A DNA stretch of 10,288 nucleotides. Source: Acidobacteriota bacterium. Lineage in GTDB: Bacteria; Acidobacteriota; Terriglobia; Terriglobales; Acidobacteriaceae. Of the stretch, positions 1 through 6,590 are shown one piece after another. The notes below the pieces were generated by a model that saw only the letters and a list, made by a program, of their open reading frames with translations, had not been told where the DNA came from and made no database searches. The DNA is taken from NCBI GenBank assembly GCA_021819255.1, contig JAKART010000046.1, positions 1-10,288 of the forward strand, read 5' to 3'. A program made the translations under genes and the position numbers. The first letter of the stretch is position 1, and the number at the start of each line of letters is the position of its first letter.

Positions 1-1
1 C

Positions 2-94
2 GGCACGATGCTGCTTCCTCCGCCCTCGCCATGGACGATCGACACAAAAACCGGCGTGGCATGCGTATCCGCATGCGGCGCCGGCCCAAACTAG
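2..94 (+). CDS. possible 3' end of an upstream gene (partial, doubtful)
   Basis: A reading frame is open from the left edge to a TAG at 92-94. It gives about 30 residues ending in ...TKTGVACVSACGAGPN. A second frame is also open until about base 118, and the GC content at third positions is similar in both, so the coding frame cannot be decided from this fragment. I do not recognise the residues. If the frame is real, the gene ends 61 bases before the TPR gene on the same strand and could be co-transcribed with it. The alternative is that this is simply upstream non-coding DNA. Confidence 0.22.
   Translation, partial: GTMLLPPPSPWTIDTKTGVACVSACGAGPN
59..76. other. perfect small hairpin upstream of the TPR gene
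   Basis: GCATGCG (59-65) and CGCATGC (70-76) form a perfect 7-bp inverted repeat around a 4-base loop. No T-run follows on either strand, so it is not a classical intrinsic terminator. It could be an operator-like palindrome or an RNA stem in the 5' region of the TPR gene, or chance within the doubtful upstream reading frame. Confidence 0.4.
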
Positions 95-155
95 ATGGAT
101 GCCGGCCCATCGCGCGATGAACTGGAGACAAGATGGGCGGCGACAGGAAGGCTCG

Positions 156-1394
156 ATGCGTATCAAAAGACCGTTCTTCAGCAGCTTCATCGCCGCTATA
201 CCGCTCTTGCTGCCGCAGCCGCTCTTGGCTCAGCCGCTCTTGGCGCAGCCGCTCTTGGCGCAAACCGGCGCCACGGACCCGGCCGCGCAACTGGCAGCCC
301 TGAATCGCGAGCTTCAGCAGGATCTACAGCAACAGCAGCCTGATCGCGCCATTCCCGTGCTCCGCAAGATCATTGCGCTGGAACCGAACGACGTGGATGC
401 GCTTGGAAATCTGGGTGTGCTGCTCTACTTTCAAGGGCAGTACCCGGAAGCCGCCACGCGGCTCCGGTCCGCTCTGCAATTGCAGCCCGGCCTCTACAAG
501 ATTCAGGCTTTGCTGGGTATCGCCGAAGAGCGCATGGGCAATCTGGACGGAGCACGCACCGACCTGAAGACCGCCTTCCGGCATTTGCAGGATAAAAAGA
601 TACAGATCGAGGCGGGATTGGCGCTCATCGAAGATGACACTGCCGAGGGAAAGCTGGATCAAGCCGCCTCTGCGGCCGCGGAGTTGCAAAGCGCGGCGCC
701 CGACGACCCCTATATCCTGTCGGTGGTCTATCAGGTGTACTCGCGCCTCATGGACCAGACGCTGCTCAGTATGGTTGTGGTGGCCCCTGACTCCGCGGAG
801 ATGCAGATCATGATGGCCCACGAGTTGGTGCGCCAGGGAGATAATCCGGCGGCCATCGCTGAATACCAGAAGGCGCTGCGGCTGAACCCCAAGTTGCCCG
901 GCGCGCACTATGAGCTGGCCGAGCTGCTGCGGCTCTCTTCCAATCCCAAGCTTCAGGCGCAAGCCGGCCCGGAGTACAAGGCAGCGCTAGCCGTCAACCA
1001 GTATGATGAAGGCTCCTGGCGAGGCCTGGGAGAGGTGGAGGCAAGCAACGAGAACTGGACGGCGGCGGAGCAGGACTTCAAGCATGCGCTGGCGCTCCAG
1101 CCCTCCGATGGCGAGGCGCAAACCGACATGGCGAAGATGCTGACCTACATGAAGCATCCACACCAGGCGCTGGCTCTGCTGCAAGAAGCAGTCAAAGAAG
1201 ACCCTACGAACATCGTGGCGCATTACCGGTTGAGCATGCTCTACCGCCAGGCCGGCCGGCCCGCCGCCGCCAAGCAGGAGATGGCCGCCTTTTTGCACTA
1301 CAAGGCGCTGCAGGATCAGTTCAGCAAGGTCTTCCGGCAGATTCGCGTTCAGTCGGTTGGCTCCGATTCCTCTGGCGGCGCCACCAAAAAGTGA
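156..1394 (+). CDS. exported tetratricopeptide-repeat (TPR) protein
   Basis: This 412-residue protein probably acts as a periplasmic or secreted protein-protein interaction scaffold. TPR arrays bind partner proteins and have no catalysis of their own. The ATG at 156 is chosen because AGGAAG lies at 145-150, five bases upstream, and because the protein then starts as a typical signal peptide (MRIKRPFFSS, then a hydrophobic core). An in-frame ATG at 99 would put 19 polar residues ahead of it. The signal peptide ends in three copies of QPLLA (residues 21-35). Helical TPR units are visible at about 60-130 (IIALEPNDVDALGNLGVLL, ALQLQPGLYKIQALLGIAEE), 216-260 (ALRLNPKLPGAHYELAELL) and 285-380 (ALALQPSDGEAQTDMAKML; AVKEDPTNIVAHYRLSMLY). 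A less regular helical stretch lies between about 130 and 215. The tail (VGSDSSGGATKK) is low complexity. No enzyme domain is fused to it. The family assignment is firm, but the specific role is unknown. Confidence 0.9.
   Translation: MRIKRPFFSSFIAAIPLLLPQPLLAQPLLAQPLLAQTGATDPAAQLAALNRELQQDLQQQQPDRAIPVLRKIIALEPNDVDALGNLGVLLYFQGQYPEAATRLRSALQLQPGLYKIQALLGIAEERMGNLDGARTDLKTAFRHLQDKKIQIEAGLALIEDDTAEGKLDQAASAAAELQSAAPDDPYILSVVYQVYSRLMDQTLLSMVVVAPDSAEMQIMMAHELVRQGDNPAAIAEYQKALRLNPKLPGAHYELAELLRLSSNPKLQAQAGPEYKAALAVNQYDEGSWRGLGEVEASNENWTAAEQDFKHALALQPSDGEAQTDMAKMLTYMKHPHQALALLQEAVKEDPTNIVAHYRLSMLYRQAGRPAAAKQEMAAFLHYKALQDQFSKVFRQIRVQSVGSDSSGGATKK
216..260 (+). repeat. three tandem 15-bp units inside the TPR signal peptide
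   Basis: Three consecutive copies of CAGCCGCTCTTGGCK lie at 216-230, 231-245 and 246-260, and differ only in the last base. They are in frame and each encodes QPLLA, so the end of the hydrophobic core and the LLA-Q cleavage context are triplicated. A near-identical array of this kind usually arises by replication slippage. The copy number may vary between strains. Confidence 0.9.
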
Positions 1395-1412
1395 CCCATG
1401 GCGGTCCCGCGA

Positions 1413-1497
1413 GAATGGAGCCCAGAATCGATCCCGGAATCGAGCCCAGAAATGGAGCCCGGAATGGAGCCCAGAATCGAGCCCAGAATCGAGCAAG
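1413..1497. repeat. degenerate 12-bp tandem array, about seven copies
   Basis: Units approximate GAATSGAGCCCA: 1413-1424, 1425-1436, 1437-1448, 1449-1461 (13 bases, one extra A), 1462-1473, 1474-1485 and 1486-1497 (last unit ends AAG). Most differ at one to three positions. The array starts 18 bases after the TPR stop codon. Units of 12 would keep a reading frame, but the single 13-base unit shifts it. This argues against a selected protein-coding function across the whole array. Confidence 0.85.
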
Positions 1498-1755
1498 GAC
1501 GCTCTTTGCTCCGATCCAACGCGGCTCTCTCTCCCGTGGCAGACTGCTCCCGGCCGCGATCCTTCCGCAATATCGGCAATCGAATCCTCGCCCTGGCCGC
1601 CCGGCACGCCCCGGGCCGACTCGTCCACGGGGTGCGTGAGCGCCAGCAGCAACGATTCCGAGACAACGGCTGCCCAGGATCTGCGTCACCAAATATGCCG
1701 GCGCGGGCCGCATCCTGGACTTGGGCGGTGACGGATTGGCACCCTCAAAACGATG

Positions 1756-1812
1756 CATCCAGAGACCCTGTGGTCGCGCGCCGGCGGCTCACGATCAAAG
1801 AGTCTCTGGATG
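1756..1812. repeat. 11-bp perfect inverted repeat with 35-base spacer
   Basis: CATCCAGAGAC at 1756-1766 is exactly complementary to GTCTCTGGATG at 1802-1812. The spacer (1767-1801) is GC-rich and could fold further around GCGCGCCGGCG. No transposase lies between the arms. Plausible readings are a stem in the 3' region of one of the two converging transcripts, a small-RNA-like fold, or a remnant of a short mobile repeat. The sequence alone does not decide. Confidence 0.55.
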
Positions 1813-1836
1813 AGTTTGCGGACATCGCGCTGCGAC

Positions 1837-1868
1837 TGCCTCAGAGGCAAAGCAGGGGTTTTTCCTGC
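1837..1868 (-). terminator. weak intrinsic terminator candidate after the TonB receptor
   Basis: Reading on the minus strand just past the receptor stop codon, GCAGG-AAAAACC-CCTGC (1868 to 1852) forms a 5-bp stem followed by TTT. A second small stem follows, TGCCT-CTG-AGGCA (1849 to 1837). Both stems are short and the U-tract is only three bases, so termination would be inefficient unless assisted. Confidence 0.3.
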
Positions 1869-1874
1869 CTGGTT

Positions 1875-4800
1875 TTAGAACTGGAACCGCGCCACCAGTT
1901 GCATGGATCGGCCTCCCACGGTGACGCCAGTGATCTGGCCGATATGTCCAGGACCGATCAGAGGATCCGGCAAGGCGAAGCTGGGATGGTTGGGGAGGTT
2001 TTGAACTTCGGCCTGGAACTCGAAGCTCATGCCCTCACGTAGGGGGATTGGGAATGTCTTGCCCAGCGCTACGTCCACATCGGACAGGTCCGGACCGACA
2101 AGGCTATTCCGATGGACATCTCCGAATGCCGCAGGACCGGGTGACGCGAAGGCAGCCACGTTGAACCATTCATTCACGCTTGGATTGGCAAGATGCGGAT
2201 TTCCAACCTGGTTTGGATATTGCTCTCCGGCCTGGCTGTAACTGATATTGTTCACCATGCGGACCGTAAACGGGCTGCCCGTCTGCGCCACCACGGTGGT
2301 GGACAAGATCCAGCCTCCGATCGTCTCGTCGATCAGAGTGCTGTTGTTCAGGAACTGCCTTCCCTTGCCGATTGGGATATTGTAGATGGCCTCACCTTTC
2401 ACTGCTTCCGCAATATCAAAGTTGGAAGGACCGTAGTTGGCGGATGGCACATAGCCATTTTGGAACTCTTGGACGCCAAAATAGGCACCTTGCCCGGAGG
2501 TGTCCTGCTCGTCGAGGAAGTGCGCCCAGGTATAGTTGACGTTGAATTGCAAACCCTGGCTCATGCGCTTCTCGAATGTGAGCTGGAGGGAGTGGTAGTT
2601 GGAGATACCCTCCGCTATATAGCCGGTGATACCTTCAAAGTTCGTATAGGGTCGTGCGTTGGTGCCTTTCTGCGTGTCATTGGGCGCAAGTTGGCTCTCC
2701 GGCACCTGATTGAGATCTGTCGTGAAGCCCTGGTTGGCGCCATGACTCCCAACGTAGGCGATCTGGAATGAGGTGTTTGGAGAAATCTGTTGCTGAACGG
2801 CCAGATTCCACTGATACAGAATCGGAACCGGCCTTTGATACTGCTCATAGCCGACGCCCTGCCCGTTGAAGGAGTTTGGAGCAAGAGGCGCCTGCTGGTA
2901 GCGGGAGTTGATGCTGGATCCCGAGGCCCCCTGGTAGTTGATATTGCCATCTGAATTCAGCAATACCACTGGATCCACGCCGTTGGTAAAGTCCACCTCG
3001 TTGCCGGTGGTGGCAAAGGCCGCGCCCAGACCTCCGCCGGAGTTGTCCGCTGACCAGGGATAGGTGTAAACGCCAAATCCAGAGCGCACGCTCGTATATT
3101 TGAAGGGCTGCCAGGAGACGCCCACACGCGGCATGAGCGTCGTCCAGATGGGAGCTTGCAAACTGGTGCGTCCGCCGACGTGGGTTACCGCGTACCACAT
3201 CGCTCCGAGCGTATTATTGGCGGGATTCTCAATCGTCTTGCTGAACGCTCTTTCGTTGCCATGAACCTCATGCCACCCGGTCAATCCCATCCACCTCAAG
3301 CCGAGATCGATGGTGAGGTTGGGACGAAGCTTGATGTCATCCTGGACAAACATCTGCGGCACCTTCAGGCGCCCACCGTACTCCGGCGTGATGCTCGCGC
3401 CCCAGCTTCTGGCTTCACCCAGCAGAAAATCCGCATAGGCCGAACCCGTCGTATTCTGCGTGCCCTGGGTCGAGGCCGTATACACTCCCGTGAAGCCCAT
3501 GGTCCCGGGATTCAGGTTGCCCCAGGGGGTGGAATCCAGCCTCTCTACCAGGAACTCTCCTCCAAATGTCAGCACGTGACGTCCGCGGATCAGGGTCACG
3601 ATATCGGATGGGTCGAAGACAAACTCCTTGTAGACGGCATTGACGCCGGGGGTCAGGCCATATTCATTGATGACGTTGACGACGGGGAAGAGATTGTCTT
3701 TCGCAAACTGCCAGCCCAGCTTCTGGGGGAAATTTTCGTTCAGGCTGTAGGGAACGAAGAAGTCCAGCTCGTCGTCGAAGCCAAAGCGCGCCTCATTGAC
3801 CAGGTTGGGAGTGATGCTCCACACGTCGGAGACCTGGGCATTGCTGTTCTCGAGATAAGAGGTAAAGCAGTCGATCGGGCAGATCCCCTCGTTGAGCGTC
3901 ACGCTGCCCTTGTCACCCCAGGCCTCGGAGGCCGTAAAGCGATTCGAAGGCGTGATGTCATAGTCGATACGGCCGAAGTATCGTGAATAGGGATTGGGAG
4001 CAGGAACATTATAAAAGTAGTTCTTGGTTGGAATGCCGTTGACCAGTGTACCCGGCACATTTGGCGCCGGATAGTAGGCCTGAATGGCCTGAGCGACGGA
4101 GTCGATCAAGGCCGCAGGGATCTTGTTGCCGTTGCCATATTCCTGAGCAAAGGACTGGCGATGCACAACGCCATTGGCGTCGATCGTCTGGGTGGTTGGG
4201 TCGTAGATGGTGTTCTGCCCGGTGAAATCTCCGTTCCGCATCGCCTGGCTGGGAACATTGATGAAGCCGTTCGCCGCTCCGCCATTGTCGACGATCTTGT
4301 CGTAGTCGAAGAAGAAGAACATGCGTCTCCGCAAAACGGGGCCGCCGACGTTGCCTCCAAATTCGTTGTAATGCAGAATGGGCACCGGAGCGTTGGTGCC
4401 AAAGGAGTAAGGGGCCGCGTTCAGGGCGTTGTTCTGGAAGTACTCGTAAGCCTCGCCATGAAACTGATCCGTGCCGCCCTTGCTGATCTGGTTATAGATG
4501 GCTCCACCCGTCCCATACTCCGCGGAGAAGAGCGAATCGCTGATCTTCACCTGCGAGATGGCGTCAAAGACCACAGGCACGGCGATATCGTTGCTCTGTG
4601 GCGAGGACACGGTTGCGCCGTCCATCAGGGCCGTGGAGAATGGCTGGCTTCCGTTCGCTGAGACTCCGGATACGCCGGGATTCAGAGCGTTGTTGGCTCC
4701 TCCCTGATACCCGGATGTGCCCGGCGCCAGGATGATGAAGGACTGCCAGTTGGCCACCGGCGTCACCTGGGGCAGTTGCGTCATGGTCTCCGACGTCAGC

Positions 4801-5207
4801 GTGGTGGAGAGCTCGGGTGAGGTGGTATTGAGCAGCGGCGCGTTCGCGGTGACGGTGACCTTCTGCGTGGTGGACCCCACGGTGAGGTTCACATTCAACC
4901 CAAGCAGGCCCACCTGAAGCGTGATTGGGCCTTGACTATAGGTCTTGAAGCCCGGCTTGGTGAAGGTCAGGATGTACTGGTCGGGGACGATGGAGCCGGT
5001 GTCGTACAGCCCGGCGCTGTCCGTCTTGAAGGTGCGCGTCACATCCTTGCTCACATCGTCTACGGCGACGACGACACCGGGAATGACAGCTCCGCTTTCA
5101 TCCGTGACCGTGCCCCGGATATCTCCCGAGTTTGTCGCTTGAGCGGATGCCATGGACGCACACGCTGCAAACAGAAATGCCGTTTCCAAAAGAATCAGTT
5201 TCTTCAT
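1875..5207 (-). CDS. TonB-dependent receptor with N-terminal carboxypeptidase-regulatory-like domain (Oar-like)
   Basis: This is an outer-membrane, TonB-energised transporter of 1110 residues. Its substrate cannot be told from sequence. ATG at 5207 is preferred because GGAGG sits at 5217-5213, five bases upstream, and the product then begins with a signal peptide (MKKLILLETAFLFAACASMASA, cleavage before Q23). An in-frame ATG at 5342 would bury that signal. Residues about 28-115 form a carboxypeptidase-regulatory/Cna-B-like fold (GDIRGTVTDESGAVIPGVVV ... AGLYDTGSIVPDQYILTF). A plug follows at about 120-240 (MDGATVSSPQSNDI, AEYGTGGAIYNQISKGGTDQ). The rest is beta-barrel, with family hallmarks such as FGGNVGGPVLRRRMFFFFDYD, and it ends in the aromatic ARFQF expected for BAM-assisted insertion. 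The gene looks full length and intact. Such proteins are strongly expanded in Acidobacteria, where they are often thought to import polymer-derived oligomers. That role is inference here, since no glycoside hydrolase or inner-membrane transporter lies nearby. Confidence 0.93.
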   Translation of the reverse strand: MKKLILLETAFLFAACASMASAQATNSGDIRGTVTDESGAVIPGVVVAVDDVSKDVTRTFKTDSAGLYDTGSIVPDQYILTFTKPGFKTYSQGPITLQVGLLGLNVNLTVGSTTQKVTVTANAPLLNTTSPELSTTLTSETMTQLPQVTPVANWQSFIILAPGTSGYQGGANNALNPGVSGVSANGSQPFSTALMDGATVSSPQSNDIAVPVVFDAISQVKISDSLFSAEYGTGGAIYNQISKGGTDQFHGEAYEYFQNNALNAAPYSFGTNAPVPILHYNEFGGNVGGPVLRRRMFFFFDYDKIVDNGGAANGFINVPSQAMRNGDFTGQNTIYDPTTQTIDANGVVHRQSFAQEYGNGNKIPAALIDSVAQAIQAYYPAPNVPGTLVNGIPTKNYFYNVPAPNPYSRYFGRIDYDITPSNRFTASEAWGDKGSVTLNEGICPIDCFTSYLENSNAQVSDVWSITPNLVNEARFGFDDELDFFVPYSLNENFPQKLGWQFAKDNLFPVVNVINEYGLTPGVNAVYKEFVFDPSDIVTLIRGRHVLTFGGEFLVERLDSTPWGNLNPGTMGFTGVYTASTQGTQNTTGSAYADFLLGEARSWGASITPEYGGRLKVPQMFVQDDIKLRPNLTIDLGLRWMGLTGWHEVHGNERAFSKTIENPANNTLGAMWYAVTHVGGRTSLQAPIWTTLMPRVGVSWQPFKYTSVRSGFGVYTYPWSADNSGGGLGAAFATTGNEVDFTNGVDPVVLLNSDGNINYQGASGSSINSRYQQAPLAPNSFNGQGVGYEQYQRPVPILYQWNLAVQQQISPNTSFQIAYVGSHGANQGFTTDLNQVPESQLAPNDTQKGTNARPYTNFEGITGYIAEGISNYHSLQLTFEKRMSQGLQFNVNYTWAHFLDEQDTSGQGAYFGVQEFQNGYVPSANYGPSNFDIAEAVKGEAIYNIPIGKGRQFLNNSTLIDETIGGWILSTTVVAQTGSPFTVRMVNNISYSQAGEQYPNQVGNPHLANPSVNEWFNVAAFASPGPAAFGDVHRNSLVGPDLSDVDVALGKTFPIPLREGMSFEFQAEVQNLPNHPSFALPDPLIGPGHIGQITGVTVGGRSMQLVARFQF

Positions 5208-5467
5208 GAAAGCCTCCAAACTTGAGTAACTTCTACTGCCTGGCTGCGAATCGCCCGTAAGAGCGGCCCCGGAATGCGAGTTCTCCGCAGACCGACGGCC
5301 GGGTGGAATGGTCCCGCGGCGGCCCTGCAGCAGATTGAGCACAAACGATTAGTGGAGAGAAAATTGCGGGTCTGGATGGACGGGAGACAGCAGCGAAGCC
5401 AAGCAAAAACTTTTTCATCAAAAATGTAACCCTTAACAAACTGGCTGAAAAACTCATCCAGAAGAAC
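5208..5467 (-). promoter_or_regulatory. long 5' leader of the TonB receptor transcript
   Basis: If the promoter at 5474-5503 is used, transcription would begin near 5467, giving a leader of about 260 nt before the receptor ATG. The leader contains GGAGG (5217-5213), a possible 61-codon upstream reading frame (5418 to 5233), and GC-rich blocks around 5260-5330 that may fold. I do not recognise a known riboswitch class. The leader length itself is an inference from the promoter position. Confidence 0.4.
5233..5418 (-). CDS. possible upstream ORF in the TonB receptor leader (61 aa)
   Basis: This frame begins at the first well-placed ATG after the predicted start of transcription and ends with TAG (5235-5233), 25 bases before the receptor start. 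It begins MKKFLLGFAAVSRPSRPAIF, which resembles the first half of a signal peptide and echoes the MKKLILLETAFLFAA start of the receptor. The remainder is arginine-, proline- and serine-rich without a domain. A weak Shine-Dalgarno-like AAGGG lies at 5434-5430, 11 bases upstream. It could be a translated leader peptide, the relic start of another receptor-like gene, or chance in GC-rich DNA. Translation is unproven. Confidence 0.25.
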   Translation of the reverse strand: MKKFLLGFAAVSRPSRPAIFSPLIVCAQSAAGPPRDHSTRPSVCGELAFRGRSYGRFAARQ

Positions 5468-5473
5468 GAATCT

Positions 5474-5503
5474 CTTATAGGCTTTTGTGAGGAGCGCTGT
5501 CAA
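5474..5503 (-). promoter_or_regulatory. near-consensus sigma70-type promoter for the TonB receptor
   Basis: On the minus strand TTGACA (5503-5498) is followed after 18 bases by TATAAG (5479-5474): six of six and five of six matches to the vegetative consensus. It lies in a clearly AT-rich patch (about 5400-5525) within GC-rich surroundings and points at the receptor gene. It is the best promoter match I found in the window and suggests strong basal expression. Confidence 0.7.
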
Positions 5504-5745
5504 GTTACCGCTTTCATTAAGATTGCGGGCCTGTGGAAATCTCGCAGACTGGACACTTTTCCTGTCCGGATGAAATCTGCGCAGAAGAGCGCCGCTGGCG
5601 CGGCCTGCACACCGTCCATGCGCCAGGCAGACCATCCGCCAGGCTGCTCTTCCGCAATGCCTGCGCAAGGGCCGGCGCGGACCACGATTCCAGCCGAGCC
5701 GTTGACCACGCCCCCCCCGTATGGAACGGGCGCAAAGACCGGGTG

Positions 5746-5796
5746 CCAGGCACGCTGTCGTCCAGACACGCTGTCCAGGCACGCTGTCCAGGCACG
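5746..5796. repeat. 13-bp tandem array, about 3.7 copies
   Basis: Copies of CCAGGCACGCTGT begin at 5746 (followed by an extra CGT), 5762 (with A for G at the fifth base), 5775 and 5788 (partial, CCAGGCACG). With 13-base units the array cannot keep a reading frame, which supports this being non-coding. It lies about 80 bases upstream of the candidate tspO promoter. It could be slippage-derived filler or clustered binding sites. Confidence 0.8.
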
Positions 5797-5825
5797 TCGG
5801 GGCGGTCGCGGCGGCTGCGGATGGG

Positions 5826-5854
5826 TTGTCTTCCAGCGGCATGGTCCCTATCGT
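5826..5854 (+). promoter_or_regulatory. possible sigma70-type promoter of tspO
   Basis: TTGTCT (5826-5831) and TATCGT (5849-5854) are separated by 17 bases. Each matches four of six consensus positions. Start of transcription would be near 5861, giving a leader of about 67 nt. The match is moderate only, in GC-rich sequence. Confidence 0.35.
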
Positions 5855-5885
5855 CAACGCAGAGCTTCCGCCGCCAAGGCCAACT

Positions 5886-5909
5886 GGCCGGCGGGCGAAA
5901 GCTCCGGCC
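5886..5909 (+). promoter_or_regulatory. GC hairpin next to the tspO ribosome-binding site
   Basis: GGCCGG (5886-5891) pairs with CCGGCC (5904-5909) around a 12-base loop and ends one base before the purine-rich GGAGGAGGGAG (5911-5921). GGCC at 5878-5881 could compete for the left arm. The arrangement could modulate ribosome access, but short GC stems are frequent at this base composition. Confidence 0.25.
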
Positions 5910-5927
5910 GGGAGGAGGGAGAAACCG

Positions 5928-6443
5928 ATGACAGCCATTCAGCAAGCGACGGCTCTTGTGATCTCCGTCGGCGTCTGTTTCGCAGCCGGAGGGGTTGGGT
6001 CGCTGTTCACCATGCCCGCGCTTCGAGGCTGGTACGCCACGTTGCGCAGGCCCCCCTGGGCCCCGCCGAACTGGGTCTTTGGTCCAGTCTGGTCGGCGCT
6101 CTACCTCACCATGGGAGTGGCCGCCTGGCTGGTATGGCGCCACTGGGGGGCTCCGGGCGCGCCATCGGCTCTGCTGCTGTTTCTGTTGCAACTGCTGTGC
6201 AACGCCTTGTGGCCGGCGATCTTTTTCGGAGCGCGAAGACCGGGGGCCGCGTTGGGCGAGATCATCCTGCTCTGGGCCCTGATCCTGGCGACACTGGTCT
6301 CGATGCGGCCCGTCTCCCCGCCGGCGAGCTGGCTGATGCTGCCCTACCTCCTCTGGGTCAGCTTCGCAGCGGCCCTCAACTTCTCCTTTTGGCGGTTGAA
6401 TCCAACATTTGGCGGTGGGAGTCAAGGAGGCGGCCGCGGATGA
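5928..6443 (+). CDS. tspO: TspO/MBR family tryptophan-rich sensory protein
   Basis: This is a 171-residue, five-helix integral membrane protein of the TspO/peripheral benzodiazepine receptor family. Family members bind porphyrins and heme-related tetrapyrroles and tune responses to oxygen, light or stress. A porphyrin-degrading activity has been reported for some. ATG 5928 is preceded by a very strong GGAGGAGGGAG (5911-5921, six bases away). An in-frame ATG at 5721 would only add a non-membrane, arginine-rich extension. Signature segments are WYATLRRPPWAPPNWVFGPV (35-54) with W55, LQLLCNALWPAIFFG (87-101), and LPYLLWVSFAAALNFSFWRLN (138-158). These carry the conserved tryptophans and the asparagine of the last helix. 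A short glycine-rich tail (GGGSQGGGRG) follows. The length is slightly above the usual 150-165 because of that tail. A rhodanese gene follows 147 bases downstream on the same strand. Its location in the inner or outer membrane cannot be told from sequence. Confidence 0.95.
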   Translation: MTAIQQATALVISVGVCFAAGGVGSLFTMPALRGWYATLRRPPWAPPNWVFGPVWSALYLTMGVAAWLVWRHWGAPGAPSALLLFLLQLLCNALWPAIFFGARRPGAALGEIILLWALILATLVSMRPVSPPASWLMLPYLLWVSFAAALNFSFWRLNPTFGGGSQGGGRG

Positions 6444-6537
6444 GGCGGTTGCAAAGCAGGCGAACTCGGATGGGCTTTTCGATTATTCTCAAACAAAGGC
6501 GGAACCTGGACGGCCGCAGCTCGCATGACGTTGTGAA

Positions 6538-6557
6538 CCCGGAGGCCGTTCTCCGGG
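6538..6557 (+). other. stable hairpin between tspO and the rhodanese gene
   Basis: CCCGGAG (6538-6544) and CTCCGGG (6551-6557) form a perfect 7-bp stem with a 6-base loop. There is no following T-run, so intrinsic termination is unlikely. It may stabilise the end of a tspO message or separate expression of the two genes. It lies 33 bases before the rhodanese start codon. Confidence 0.4.
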
Positions 6558-6590
6558 CCCTCCGCCCCAACCAACAGCGAGGCAGACCTT

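Larger units (their letters stand above)
1395..1874. other. 480-bp gene-free region between convergent genes
   Basis: This stretch separates the end of the TPR gene (+) from the end of the TonB receptor gene (-). Long frames are open on both strands, but they run through the 12-bp repeat array and then give arginine- and proline-rich sequence with no recognisable domain. They start inside the TPR gene or have no ribosome-binding site. The region holds a tandem array (1413-1497), a long-arm inverted repeat (1756-1812) and a weak terminator (1837-1868). I see no credible gene in it, though a decayed gene at about 1500-1750 cannot be excluded. Confidence 0.6.
5526..5927. other. divergent intergenic region, upstream half of tspO
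   Basis: About 400 bases lie between the receptor promoter and the tspO start. Reading frames here on both strands have no domain and no initiation signals, so I regard them as chance frames in GC-rich DNA. Visible elements are a GCGCC-GCT-GGCGC hairpin (5589-5601), a 13-bp tandem array (5746-5796), a possible tspO promoter (5826-5854) and a hairpin next to the tspO ribosome-binding site (5886-5909). Confidence 0.55.

Noticed and set aside
1413..1497. CRISPR-like array
   Set aside because: Units are 12 bases in direct contact with no spacers, and no cas genes are nearby.
987..1652. Minus-strand frames through the 12-bp array (also 1321-1758 and 1349-1666)
   Set aside because: They overlap the 3' end of the TPR gene and consist largely of repeat-derived residues. 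Several frames being open at once indicates composition, not coding.
3156..3986. 276-codon plus-strand frame inside the TonB receptor gene
   Set aside because: Antisense to an intact, well-supported receptor; no recognisable domain.
5160..5207. Lipoprotein signal in the TonB receptor (FAAC)
   Set aside because: The residue at -3 is Phe and the sequence continues to a better signal peptidase I site (ASA-Q). Receptors of this family are not lipoproteins.
5208..5342. Earlier in-frame ATG (5342) for the TonB receptor
   Set aside because: It would place 45 polar residues ahead of a clear signal peptide, and the internal ATG at 5207 has GGAGG at ideal spacing.
5517..6425. 302-codon minus-strand frame opposite tspO
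   Set aside because: Antisense to tspO, low-complexity Arg/Gln/Gly-rich composition, no initiation signal.
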